Source: Osmia lignaria lignaria
Lineage: Eukaryota; Arthropoda; Insecta; Hymenoptera; Megachilidae
Reading direction: 5' to 3'
Length of the DNA stretch: 64,000 nucleotides
NCBI RefSeq assembly: GCF_051020975.1
Contig: NW_027478158.1
Coordinates: forward strand, 5,146,001 to 5,210,000
Under the pieces are notes generated by a model, which searched no databases, was not told the origin of the DNA, and saw only the letters and a program-made list of their open reading frames with translations. Shown here piece by piece: positions 13,901 through 27,530 of this stretch (positions are counted from its first letter, which is position 1; each line of letters starts with the position of its first letter). The translations under genes were made by a program, and so were the position numbers.

Positions 13901-16900
13901 GGCTTCGGAACTTTTAAATATCTCGATATATCTCGAAAACTACGCTTCTGATCAAAAAATATCATAGAACATAAATTGTAGGACACAGAATTCTCTACAA
14001 AAAAGGTCTCTTAACATTTTGCCATAGCTCGCTTCGTTTCCGAGATATTTGCAGATTTATCTCAAGGGAAGGGGCCTGACGGACATATTTCGAGATATTT
14101 CTTCTTCTTGTTGTTCTTCTTCTGCACAGCTAAGCTGGAAGTGGCATTTGCGGCTCGCACTAGTGCAGAGTTATCTCACAGAAAGGGGCCACGGTGTTTC
14201 TGTATCTCTATTATGTTGGTGCGGCTTCGGAACTTTTAAATATCTCGATATATCTCGAGAACTACGCGTCTGATCGAAAAATATCATAGAACATAAAAAG
14301 TAGGAAACTTAATTCTCTACAAAAAAGGTCTCTTAGCATTTTGCCATAGCTCGCTTCGTTTCCGAGATATTTGCAGATATATCTCAAGGGAAGGGGCCTG
14401 ACGGACATATTTCGAGATATTTCTTCTTCTTGTTGTTCTTCTTCTGCACAGCTAAGCTGGAAGTGGCATTTGCAGCTCGCAATAGTGCAGAGTTATCTCT
14501 AAGAAAGGGGCCACGGTGTTTCTGTATCTCTATTATGTTGGTGCGGCTTCGGAACTTTGAAATATCTTGATATATCTCTAGAACCACGCATCTGATCAAA
14601 AAATATCATAGAACATAAATTGTAGGAAACATAATTCTCTACAAAAAACGTCTCTTAAGATTTTGCCATAGCTCGCTTCGTTTCCGAGATATTTGCAGAT
14701 TCAGCTCAAAGGAACTGGCCTGACGGACATATTTCGAGATATTTCTTCTTCTTGTTGTTCTTCTTCTGCACAGCTAAGCTGGAAGTGGCATTTACAGCTC
14801 GCAATAGTGCAGAGTTATCTCAAAGAAAGGGGCCACGGTGTTTCTGTATCTCTATTATGTTGGTGCGGCTTCGGAACTTTTAAATATCTTGATATATCTC
14901 GAGAACTACGCATCTGATCAAAAAATATCATAGAACATAAAAAGTAGGAAACTTAATTCTCTACAAAAAAGGTCTCTTAACATTTTGCCATAGCTCGCTT
15001 CGTTTCCGAGATATTTGCAGATTTATCTCAAGGGAAGGGGCCTGACGGACATATTTCGAGATATTTCTTCTTCTTGTTGTTCTTCTTCTGCACAGCTAAG
15101 CTGGAAGTGGCATTTGCGGCTCGCACTAGTGCAGAGTTATCTCACAGAAAGGGGCCACGGTGTTTCTGTATCTCTATTATGTTGGTGCGGCTTCGGAACT
15201 TTTAAATATCTCGATATATCTCGAGAACTACGCGTCTGATCGAAAAATATCATAGAACATAAAAAGTAGGAAACTTAATTCTCTACAAAAAAGGTCTCTT
15301 AGCATTTTGCCATAGCTCGCTTCGTTTCCGAGATATTTGCAGATATATCTCAAGGGAAGGGGCCTGACGGACATATTTCGAGATATTTCTTCTTCTTGTT
15401 GTTCTTCTTCTGCACAGCTAAGCTGGAAGTGGCATTTGCAGCTCGCAATAGTGCAGAGTTATCTCTAAGAAAGGGGCCACGGTGTTTCTGTATCTCTATT
15501 ATGTTGGTGCGGCTTCGGAACTTTGAAATATCTTGATATATCTCTAGAACCACGCATCTGATCAAAAAATATCATAGAACATAAATTGTAGGAAACATAA
15601 TTCTCTACAAAAAACGTCTCTTAAGATTTTGCCATAGCTCGCTTCGTTTCCGAGATATTTGCAGATTCAGCTCAAAGGAACTGGCCTGACGGACATATTT
15701 CGAGATATTTCTTCTTCTTGTTGTTCTTCTTCTGCACAGCTAAGCTGGAAGTGGCATTTACAGCTCGCAATAGTGCAGAGTTATCTCAAAGAAAGGGGCC
15801 ACGGTGTTTCTGTATCTCTATTATGTTGGTGCGGCTTCGGAACTTTTAAATATCTTGATATATCTCGAGAACTACGCATCTGATCAAAAAATATCATAGA
15901 ACATAAAAAGTAGGAAACTTAATTCTCTACAAAAAAGGTCTCTTAACATTTTGCCTTAGCTCGCTTCGTTTCCGAGATATTTGCAGATTTATCTCAAGGG
16001 AAGGGGCCTGACGGACATATTTCGAGATATTTCTTCTTCTTGTTGTTCTTCTTCTGCACAGCTAAGCTGGAAGTGGCATTAGCAGCTCGCAATAGTGCAG
16101 AGTTATCTCAAAGAAAGGGGCCACGGTGTTTCTGTATCTCTATCATGTTGGTGCGGCTTCGGAACTTTTAAATATCTTGATATATCTCGAGAACTACGCA
16201 TCTGATCAAAAAATATCATAGAACATAAAAAGTAGGAAACTTAATTCTCTACAAAAAAGGTCTCTTAACATTTTGCCATAGCTCGCTTCGTTTCCGAGAT
16301 ATTTGCAGATTCAGCTCAAAGGAACTGGCCTGACGGACATATTTCGAGATATTTCTTCTTCTTGTTGTTCTTCCTCTGCACAGCTAAGCTGGATGTGGCA
16401 TTAGCAGCTCGCAATAGTGCAGAGTTATCTCAAAGAAAGGGGCCACGGTGTTTCTGTATCCCTATTATGTTGGTGCGGCTTCGGAACTTTTAAATATCTC
16501 GATATATCTCGAAAACTACGCTTCTGATCAAAAAATATCATAGAACATAAATTGTAGGAAACATAATTCTCTACAAAAAACGTCTCTTAACATTTTGCCA
16601 TAGCTCGCTTCGTTTCCGAGATATTTGCAGATTTATCTCAAGGGAAGGGGCCTGACGGACATATTTCGAGATATTTCTTCTTCTTGTTGTTCTTCTTCTG
16701 CACAGCTAAGCTGGAAGTGGCATTTGCGGCTCGCACTAGTGCAGAGTTATCTCAAAGAAAGGGGCCACGGTGTTTCTGTATCCCTATTATGTTGGTGCGG
16801 CTTCGGAACTTTTAAATATCTCGATATATCTCGAAAACTACGCTTCTGATCAAAAAATATCATAGAACATGAATTGTAGGAAACATAATTCTCTACAAAA

Positions 16901-19900
16901 AACGTCTCTTAACATTTTGCCATAGCTCGCTTCGTTTCCGAGATATTTGCAGATTCAGCTCAAAGGAACTGGCCTGACGGACATATTTCGAGATATTTCT
17001 TCTTCTTGTTGTTCTTCCTCTGCACAGCTAAGCTGGAAGTGGCATTAGCAGCTCGCAATAGTGCAGAGTTATCTCAAAGAAAGGGGCCACGGTGTTTCTG
17101 TATCTCTATCATGTTGGTGCGGCTTCGGAACTTTTAAATATCTTGATATATCTCGAGAACTACGCATCTGATCAAAAAATATCATAGAACATAAAAAGTA
17201 GGAAACTTAATTCTCTACAAAAAAGGTCTCTTAACATTTTGCCATAGCTCGCTTCGTTTCCGAGATATTTGCAGATTCAGCTCAAAGGAACTGGCCTGAC
17301 GGACATATTTCGAGATATTTCTTCTTCTTGTTGTTCTTCCTCTGCACAGCTAAGCTGGATGTGGCATTAGCAGCTCGCAATAGTGCAGAGTTATCTCTAA
17401 GAAAGGGGCCACGGTGTTTCTGTATCTCTATTATGTTGGTGCGGCTTCGGAACTTTGAAATATCTTGATATATCTCTAGAACCACGCATCTGATCAAAAA
17501 ATATCATAGAACATAAATTGTAGGAAACATAATTCTCTACAAAAAACGTCTCTTAAGATTTTGCCATAGCTCGCTTCGTTTCCGAGATATTTGCAGATTC
17601 AGCTCAAAGGAACTGGCCTGACGGACATATTTCGAGATATTTCTTCTTCTTGTTGTTCTTCTTCTGCACAGCTAAGCTGGAAGTGGTATTTACAGCTCGC
17701 AATAGTGCAGAGTTATCTCAAAGAAAGGGGCCACGGTGTTTCTGTATCTCTATTATGTTGGTGCGGCTTCGGAACTTTTAAATATCTTGATATATCTCGA
17801 GAACTACGCATCTGATCAAAAAATATCATAGAACATAAAAAGTAGGAAACTTAATTCTCTACAAAAAAGGTCTCTTAACATTTTGCCATAGCTCGCTTCG
17901 TTTCCGAGATATTTGCAGATTTATCTCAAGGGAAGGGGCCTGACGGACATATTTCGAGATATTTCTTCTTCTTGTTGTTCTTCTTCTGCACAGCTAAGCT
18001 GGAAGTGGCATTTGCGGCTCGCACTAGTGCAGAGTTATCTCAAAGAAAGGGGCCACGGTGTTTCTGTATCTCTATTATGTTGGTGCGGCTTCGGAACTTT
18101 TAAATATCTCGATATATCTCGAAAACTACGCTTCTGATCAAAAAATATCATAGAACATAAATTGTAGGACACAGAATTCTCTACAAAAAAGGTCTCTTAA
18201 CATTTTGCCATAGCTCGCTTCGTTTCCGAGATATTTGCAGATATATCTCAAGGGAAGGGGCCTGACGGACATATTTCGAGATATTTCTTCTTCTTGTTGT
18301 TCTTCTTCTGCACAGCTAAGCTGGAAGTGGCATTTACAGCTCGCAATAGTGCAGAGTTATCTCAAAGAAAGGGGCCACGGTGTTTCTGTATCTCTATTAT
18401 GTTGGTGCGGCTTCGGAACTTTTAAATATCTTGATATATCTCGAGAACTACGCATCTGATCAAAAAATATCATAGAACATAAAAAGTAGGAAACTTAATT
18501 CTCTACAAAAAAGGTCTCTTAACATTTTGCCATAGCTCGCTTCGTTTCCGAGATATTTGCAGATTCAGCTCAAAGGAACTGGCCTGACGGACATATTTCG
18601 AGATATTTCTTCTTCTTGTTGTTCTTCCTCTGCACAGCTAAGCTGGATGTGGCATTAGCAGCTCGCAATAGTGCAGAGTTATCTCAAAGAAAGGGGCCAC
18701 GGTGTTTCTGTATCTCTATTATGTTGGTGCGGCTTCGGAACTTTTAAATATCTTGATATATCTCGAGAACTACGCATCTGATCAAAAAATATCATAGAAC
18801 ATAAAAAGTAGGAAACTTAATTCTCTACAAAAAAGGTCTCTGAACATTTTGCCATAGCTCGCTTCGTTTCCGAGATATTTGCAGATTTATCTCAAGGGAA
18901 GGGGCCTGACGGACATATTTCGAGATATTTCTTCTTCTTGTTGTTCTTCTTCTGCACAGCTAAGCTGGAAGTGGCATTTGCGGCTCGCACTAGTGCAGAG
19001 TTATCTCAAAGAAAGGGGCCACGGTGTTTCTGTATCTCTATTATGTTGATGCGGCTTCGGAACTTTTAAATATCTCGATATATCTCAAAAACTACGCTTC
19101 TGATCAAAAAATATCATAGAACATAAAAAGTAGGAAACTTAATTCTCTACAAAAAAGGTCTCTGAACATTTTGCCATAGCTCGCTTCGTTTCCGAGATAT
19201 TTGTAGATTTATCTCAAGGGAAGGGGCCTGACGGACATATTTCGAGATATTTCTTCTTCTTGTTGTTCTTCTTCTGCACAGCTAAGCTGGAAGTGGCATT
19301 TGCGGCTCGCACTAGTGCAGAGTTATCTCAAAGAAAGGGGCCACGGTGTTTCTGTATCTCTATTATGTTGGTGCGGCTTCGGAACTTTTAAATATCTCGA
19401 TATATCTCGAAAACTACGCTTCTGATCAAAAAATATCATAGAACATAAATTGTAGGACACAGAATTCTCTACAAAAAAGGTCTCTTAACATTTTGCCATA
19501 GCTCGCTTCGTTTCCGAGATATTTGCAGATTTATCTCAAGGGAAGGGGCCTGACGGACATATTTCGAGATATTTCTTCTTCTTGTTGTTCTTCTTCTGCA
19601 CAGCTAAGCTGGAAGTGGCATTTGCGGCTCGCACTAGTGCAGAGTTATCTCACAGAAAGGGGCCACGGTGTTTCTGTATCTCTATTATGTTGGTGCGGCT
19701 TCGGAACTTTTAAATATCTCGATATATCTCGAGAACTACGCGTCTGATCGAAAAATATCATAGAACATAAAAAGTAGGAAACTTAATTCTCTACAAAAAA
19801 GGTCTCTTAGCATTTTGCCATAGCTCGCTTCGTTTCCGAGATATTTGCAGATATATCTCAAGGGAAGGGGCCTGACGGACATATTTCGAGATATTTCTTC

Positions 19901-21910
19901 TTCTTGTTGTTCTTCTTCTGCACAGCTAAGCTGGAAGTGGCATTTGCAGCTCGCAATAGTGCAGAGTTATCTCTAAGAAAGGGGCCACGGTGTTTCTGTA
20001 TCTCTATTATGTTGGTGCGGCTTCGGAACTTTGAAATATCTTGATATATCTCTAGAACCACGCATCTGATCAAAAAATATCATAGAACATAAATTGTAGG
20101 AAACATAATTCTCTACAAAAAACGTCTCTTAAGATTTTGCCATAGCTCGCTTCGTTTCCGAGATATTTGCAGATTCAGCTCAAAGGAACTGGCCTGACGG
20201 ACATATTTCGAGATATTTCTTCTTCTTGTTGTTCTTCTTCTGCACAGCTAAGCTGGAAGTGGCATTTACAGCTCGCAATAGTGCAGAGTTATCTCAAAGA
20301 AAGGGGCCACGGTGTTTCTGTATCTCTATTATGTTGGTGCGGCTTCGGAACTTTTAAATATCTTGATATATCTCGAGAACTACGCATCTGATCAAAAAAT
20401 ATCATAGAACATAAAAAGTAGGAAACTTAATTCTCTACAAAAAAGGTCTCTTAACATTTTGCCATAGCTCGCTTCGTTTCCGAGATATTTGCAGATTTAT
20501 CTCAAGGGAAGGGGCCTGACGGACATATTTCGAGATATTTCTTCTTCTTGTTGTTCTTCTTCTGCACAGCTAAGCTGGAAGTGGCATTTGCGGCTCGCAC
20601 TAGTGCAGAGTTATCTCACAGAAAGGGGCCACGGTGTTTCTGTATCTCTATTATGTTGGTGCGGCTTCGGAACTTTTAAATATCTCGATATATCTCGAGA
20701 ACTACGCGTCTGATCGAAAAATATCATAGAACATAAAAAGTAGGAAACTTAATTCTCTACAAAAAAGGTCTCTTAGCATTTTGCCATAGCTCGCTTCGTT
20801 TCCGAGATATTTGCAGATATATCTCAAGGGAAGGGGCCTGACGGACATATTTCGAGATATTTCTTCTTCTTGTTGTTCTTCTTCTGCACAGCTAAGCTGG
20901 AAGTGGCATTTGCAGCTCGCAATAGTGCAGAGTTATCTCTAAGAAAGGGGCCACGGTGTTTCTGTATCTCTATTATGTTGGTGCGGCTTCGGAACTTTGA
21001 AATATCTTGATATATCTCTAGAACCACGCATCTGATCAAAAAATATCATAGAACATAAATTGTAGGAAACATAATTCTCTACAAAAAACGTCTCTTAAGA
21101 TTTTGCCATAGCTCGCTTCGTTTCCGAGATATTTGCAGATTCAGCTCAAAGGAACTGGCCTGACGGACATATTTCGAGATATTTCTTCTTCTTGTTGTTC
21201 TTCTTCTGCACAGCTAAGCTGGAAGTGGCATTTACAGCTCGCAATAGTGCAGAGTTATCTCAAAGAAAGGGGCCACGGTGTTTCTGTATCTCTATTATGT
21301 TGGTGCGGCTTCGGAACTTTTAAATATCTTGATATATCTCGAGAACTACGCATCTGATCAAAAAATATCATAGAACATAAAAAGTAGGAAACTTAATTCT
21401 CTACAAAAAAGGTCTCTTAACATTTTGCCTTAGCTCGCTTCGTTTCCGAGATATTTGCAGATTTATCTCAAGGGAAGGGGCCTGACGGACATATTTCGAG
21501 ATATTTCTTCTTCTTGTTGTTCTTCTTCTGCACAGCTAAGCTGGAAGTGGCATTAGCAGCTCGCAATAGTGCAGAGTTATCTCAAAGAAAGGGGCCACGG
21601 TGTTTCTGTATCTCTATCATGTTGGTGCGGCTTCGGAACTTTTAAATATCTTGATATATCTCGAGAACTACGCATCTGATCAAAAAATATCATAGAACAT
21701 AAAAAGTAGGAAACTTAATTCTCTACAAAAAAGGTCTCTTAACATTTTGCCATAGCTCGCTTCGTTTCCGAGATATTTGCAGATTCAGCTCAAAGGAACT
21801 GGCCTGACGGACATATTTCGAGATATTTCTTCTTCTTGTTGTTCTTCCTCTGCACAGCTAAGCTGGATGTGGCATTAGCAGCTCGCAATAGTGCAGAGTT
21901 ATCTCAAAGA
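10950..21910 (+). repeat. Tandem duplication of a 5,474-bp (17-unit) block
   Basis: Block A (about 10950-16430) is followed directly by block B (about 16430-21910). Every variant compared is displaced by exactly 5,474 bp: GTGGTATTTACAG at 12209 and 17683, GTTGATGCGG at 13571 and 19045, TTTGTAGATTT near 13726 and 19200, and the CTCACAGAAAGG units at 14049/19523 and 15015/20489. The join lies inside an identical stretch around 16420-16460, where a unit middle from the end of the block meets a unit tail from its start (CCCTATTATG). This is the signature of unequal exchange between misaligned units. I found no difference between the copies in the parts compared, but did not compare every base. 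Confidence 0.88.
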
Positions 21911-24900
21911 AAGGGGCCACGGTGTTTCTGTATCTCTATTATGTTGGTGCGGCTTCGGAACTTTTAAATATCTTGATATATCTCGAGAACTACGCATCTG
22001 ATCAAAAAATATCATAGAACATAAAAAGTAGGAAACTTAATTCTCTACAAAAAAGGTCTCTGAACATTTTGCCATAGCTCGCTTCGTTTCCGAGATATTT
22101 GCAGATTTATCTCAAGGGAAGGGGCCTGACGGACATATTTCGAGATATTTCTTCTTCTTGTTGTTCTTCTTCTGCACAGCTAAGCTGGAAGTGGCATTTG
22201 CGGCTCGCACTAGTGCAGAGTTATCTCAAAGAAAGGGGCCACGGTGTTTCTGTATCTCTATTATGTTGGTGCGGCTTCGGAACTTTTAAATATCTCGATA
22301 TATCTCGAAAACTACGCTTCTGATCAAAAAATATCATAGAACATAAAAAGTAGGAAACTTAATTCTCTACAAAAAAGGTCTCTGAACATTTTGCCATAGC
22401 TCGCTTCGTTTCCGAGATATTTGCAGATTTATCTCAAGGGAAGGGGCCTGACGGACATATTTCGAGATATTTCTTCTTCTTGTTGTTCTTCTTCTGCACA
22501 GCTAAGCTGGAAGTGGCATTTGCGGCTCGCACTAGTGCAGAGTTATCTCAAAGAAAGGGGCCACGGTGTTTCTGTATCTCTATTATGTTGGTGCGGCTTC
22601 GGAACTTTTAAATATCTTGATATATCTCGAGAACTACGCATCTGATCAAAAAATATCATAGAACATAAAAAGTAGGAAACTTAATTCTCTACAAAAAAGG
22701 TCTCTTAACATTTTGCCTTAGCTCGCTTCGTTTCCGAGATATTTGCAGATTTATCTCAAGGGAAGGGGCCTGACGGACATATTTCGAGATATTTCTTCTT
22801 CTTGTTGTTCTTCTTCTGCACAGCTAAGCTGGAAGTGGCATTTCCGGCTCGCACTAGTGCAGAGTTATCTCAAAGAAAGGGGCCACGGTGTTTCTGTATC
22901 CCTATTATGTTGGTGCGGCTTCGGAACTTTTAAATATCTCGATATATCTCGAAAACTACGCTTCTGATCAAAAAATATCATAGAACATAAATTGTAGGAA
23001 ACATAATTCTCTACAAAAAACGTCTCTTAACATTTTGCCATAGCTCGCTTCGTTTCCGAGATATTTGCAGATTTATCTCAAGGGAAGGGGCCTGACGGAC
23101 ATATTTCGAGATATTTCTTCTTCTTGTTGTTCTTCTTCTGCACAGCTAAGCTGGAAGTGGCATTTGCGGCTCGCACTAGTGCAGAGTTATCTCAAAGAAA
23201 GGGGCCACTGTGTTTCTGTATCCCTATTATGTTGGTGCGGCTTCGGAACTTTTAAATATCTCGATATATCTCGAAAACTACGCTTCTGATCAAAAAATAT
23301 CATAGAACATGAATTGTAGGAAACATAATTCTCTACAAAAAACGTCTCTTAACATTTTGCCATAGCTCGCTTCGTTTCCGAGATATTTGCAGATTCAGCT
23401 CAAAGGAACTGGCCTGACGGACATATTTCGAGATATTTCTTCTTCTTGTTGTTCTTCCTCTGCACAGCTAAGCTGGAAGTGGCATTAGCAGCTCGCAATA
23501 GTGCAGAGTTATCTCAAAGAAAGGGGCCACGGTGTTTCTGTATCTCTATCATGTTGGTGCGGCTTCGGAACTTTTAAATATCTTGATATATCTCGAGAAC
23601 TACGCATCTGATCAAAAAATATCATAGAACATAAAAAGTAGGAAACTTAATTCTCTACAAAAATGGTCTCTTAACATTTTGCCATAGCTCGCTTCGTTTC
23701 CGAGATATTTGCAGATTCAGCTCAAAGGAACTGGCCTGACGGACATATTTCGAGATATTTCTTCTTCTTGTTGTTCTTCCTCTGCACAGCTAAGCTGGAT
23801 GTGGCATTAGCAGCTCGCAATAGTGCAGAGTTATCTCAAAGAAAGGGGCCACGGTGTTTCTGTATCTCTATTATGTTGGTGCGGCTTCGGAACTTTTAAA
23901 TATCTTGATATATCTCGAGAACTACGCATCTGATCAAAAAATATCATAGAACATAAAAAGTAGGAAACTTAATTCTCTACAAAAAAGGTCTCTTAACATT
24001 TTGCCATAGCTCGCTTCGTTTCCGAGATATTTGCAGATTTATCTCAAGGGAAGGGGCCTGACGGACATATTTCGAGATATTTCTTCTTCTTGTTGTTCTT
24101 CTTCTGCACAGCTAAGCTGGAAGTGGCATTTGCGGCTCGCACTAGTGCAGAGTTATCTCACAGAAAGGGGCCACGGTGTTTCTGTATCTCTATTATGTTG
24201 GTGCGGCTTCGGAACTTTTAAATATCTCGATATATCTCGAGAACTACGCGTCTGATCGAAAAATATCATAGAACATAAAAAGTAGGAAACTTAATTCTCT
24301 ACAAAAAAGGTCTCTTAGCATTTTGCCATAGCTCGCTTCGTTTCCGAGATATTTGCAGATATATCTCAAGGGAAGGGGCCTGACGGACATATTTCGAGAT
24401 ATTTCTTCTTCTTGTTGTTCTTCTTCTGCACAGCTAAGCTGGAAGTGGCATTTGCAGCTCGCAATAGTGCAGAGTTATCTCTAAGAAAGGGGCCACGGTG
24501 TTTCTGTATCTCTATTATGTTGGTGCGGCTTCGGAACTTTGAAATATCTTGATATATCTCTAGAACCACGCATCTGATCAAAAAATATCATAGAACATAA
24601 ATTGTAGGAAACATAATTCTCTACAAAAAACGTCTCTTAAGATTTTGCCATAGCTCGCTTCGTTTCCGAGATATTTGCAGATTCAGCTCAAAGGAACTGG
24701 CCTGACGGACATATTTCGAGATATTTCTTCTTCTTGTTGTTCTTCTTCTGCACAGCTAAGCTGGAAGTGGCATTTACAGCTCGCAATAGTGCAGAGTTAT
24801 CTCAAAGAAAGGGGCCACGGTGTTTCTGTATCTCTATTATGTTGGTGCGGCTTCGGAACTTTTAAATATCTTGATATATCTCGAGAACTACGCATCTGAT

Positions 24901-27530
24901 CAAAAAATATCATAGAACATAAAAAGTAGGAAACTTAATTCTCTACAAAAAAGGTCTCTTAACATTTTGCCTTAGCTCGCTTCGTTTCCGAGATATTTGC
25001 AGATTTATCTCAAGGGAAGGGGCCTGACGGACATATTTCGAGATATTTCTTCTTCTTGTTGTTCTTCTTCTGCACAGCTAAGCTGGAAGTGGCATTAGCA
25101 GCTCGCAATAGTGCAGAGTTATCTCAAAGAAAGGGGCCACGGTGTTTCTGTATCTCTATCATGTTGGTGCGGCTTCGGAACTTTTAAATATCTTGATATA
25201 TCTCGAGAACTACGCATCTGATCAAAAAATATCATAGAACATAAAAAGTAGGAAACTTAATTCTCTACAAAAAAGGTCTCTTAACATTTTGCCATAGCTC
25301 GCTTCGTTTCCGAGATATTTGCAGATTCAGCTCAAAGGAACTGGCCTGACGGACATATTTCGAGATATTTCTTCTTCTTGTTGTTCTTCCTCTGCACAGC
25401 TAAGCTGGATGTGGCATTAGCAGCTCGCAATAGTGCAGAGTTATCTCAAAGAAAGGGGCCACGGTGTTTCTGTATCTCTATTATGTTGGTGCGGCTTCGG
25501 AACTTTTAAATATCTTGATATATCTCGAGAACTACGCATCTGATCAAAAAATATCATAGAACATAAAAAGTAGGAAACTTAATTCTCTACAAAAAAGGTC
25601 TCTGAACATTTTGCCATAGCTCGCTTCGTTTCCGAGATATTTGCAGATTTATCTCAAGGGAAGGGGCCTGACGGACATATTTCGAGATATTTCTTCTTCT
25701 TGTTGTTCTTCTTCTGCACAGCTAAGCTGGAAGTGGCATTTGCGGCTCGCACTAGTGCAGAGTTATCTCAAAGAAAGGGGCCACGGTGTTTCTGTATCTC
25801 TATTATGTTGGTGCGGCTTCGGAACTTTTAAATATCTCGATATATCTCGAAAACTACGCTTCTGATCAAAAAATATCATAGAACATAAAAAGTAGGAAAC
25901 TTAATTCTCTACAAAAAAGGTCTCTGAACATTTTGCCATAGCTCGCTTCGTTTCCGAGATATTTGCAGATTTATCTCAAGGGAAGGGGCCTGACGGACAT
26001 ATTTCGAGATATTTCTTCTTCTTGTTGTTCTTCTTCTGCACAGCTAAGCTGGAAGTGGCATTTGCGGCTCGCACTAGTGCAGAGTTATCTCAAAGAAAGG
26101 GGCCACGGTGTTTCTGTATCTCTATTATGTTGGTGCGGCTTCGGAACTTTTAAATATCTTGATATATCTCGAGAACTACGCATCTGATCAAAAAATATCA
26201 TAGAACATAAAAAGTAGGAAACTTAATTCTCTACAAAAAAGGTCTCTTAACATTTTGCCTTAGCTCGCTTCGTTTCCGAGATATTTGCAGATTTATCTCA
26301 AGGGAAGGGGCCTGACGGACATATTTCGAGATATTTCTTCTTCTTGTTGTTCTTCTTCTGCACAGCTAAGCTGGAAGTGGCATTTCCGGCTCGCACTAGT
26401 GCAGAGTTATCTCAAAGAAAGGGGCCACGGTGTTTCTGTATCCCTATTATGTTGGTGCGGCTTCGGAACTTTTAAATATCTCGATATATCTCGAAAACTA
26501 CGCTTCTGATCAAAAAATATCATAGAACATAAATTGTAGGAAACATAATTCTCTACAAAAAACGTCTCTTAACATTTTGCCATAGCTCGCTTCGTTTCCG
26601 AGATATTTGCAGATTTATCTCAAGGGAAGGGGCCTGACGGACATATTTCGAGATATTTCTTCTTCTTGTTGTTCTTCTTCTGCACAGCTAAGCTGGAAGT
26701 GGCATTTGCGGCTCGCACTAGTGCAGAGTTATCTCAAAGAAAGGGGCCACTGTGTTTCTGTATCCCTATTATGTTGGTGCGGCTTCGGAACTTTTAAATA
26801 TCTCGATATATCTCGAAAACTACGCTTCTGATCAAAAAATATCATAGAACATGAATTGTAGGAAACATAATTCTCTACAAAAAACGTCTCTTAACATTTT
26901 GCCATAGCTCGCTTCGTTTCCGAGATATTTGCAGATTCAGCTCAAAGGAACTGGCCTGACGGACATATTTCGAGATATTTCTTCTTCTTGTTGTTCTTCC
27001 TCTGCACAGCTAAGCTGGAAGTGGCATTAGCAGCTCGCAATAGTGCAGAGTTATCTCAAAGAAAGGGGCCACGGTGTTTCTGTATCTCTATCATGTTGGT
27101 GCGGCTTCGGAACTTTTAAATATCTTGATATATCTCGAGAACTACGCATCTGATCAAAAAATATCATAGAACATAAAAAGTAGGAAACTTAATTCTCTAC
27201 AAAAATGGTCTCTTAACATTTTGCCATAGCTCGCTTCGTTTCCGAGATATTTGCAGATTCAGCTCAAAGGAACTGGCCTGACGGACATATTTCGAGATAT
27301 TTCTTCTTCTTGTTGTTCTTCCTCTGCACAGCTAAGCTGGATGTGGCATTAGCAGCTCGCAATAGTGCAGAGTTATCTCAAAGAAAGGGGCCACGGTGTT
27401 TCTGTATCTCTATTATGTTGGTGCGGCTTCGGAACTTTTAAATATCTTGATATATCTCGAGAACTACGCATCTGATCAAAAAATATCATAGAACATAAAA
27501 AGTAGGAAACTTAATTCTCTACAAAAAAGG
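20290..27530 (+). repeat. Tandem duplication of a 3,542-bp (11-unit) block
   Basis: Sequence from about 20290-23830 is repeated at about 23830-27370, with matching extended to about 27530. Private markers displaced by 3,542 bp include GGCCACTGTGTTTC (23204 and 26746), ACAAAAATGGTCTC (near 23658 and 27200), the CTTAGCTCG variants and the CTACGCGTCTGATCG units. Its left part overlaps the end of the 17-unit duplication, so the two expansions are nested. The order of events cannot be decided from the layout alone. Confidence 0.87.
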
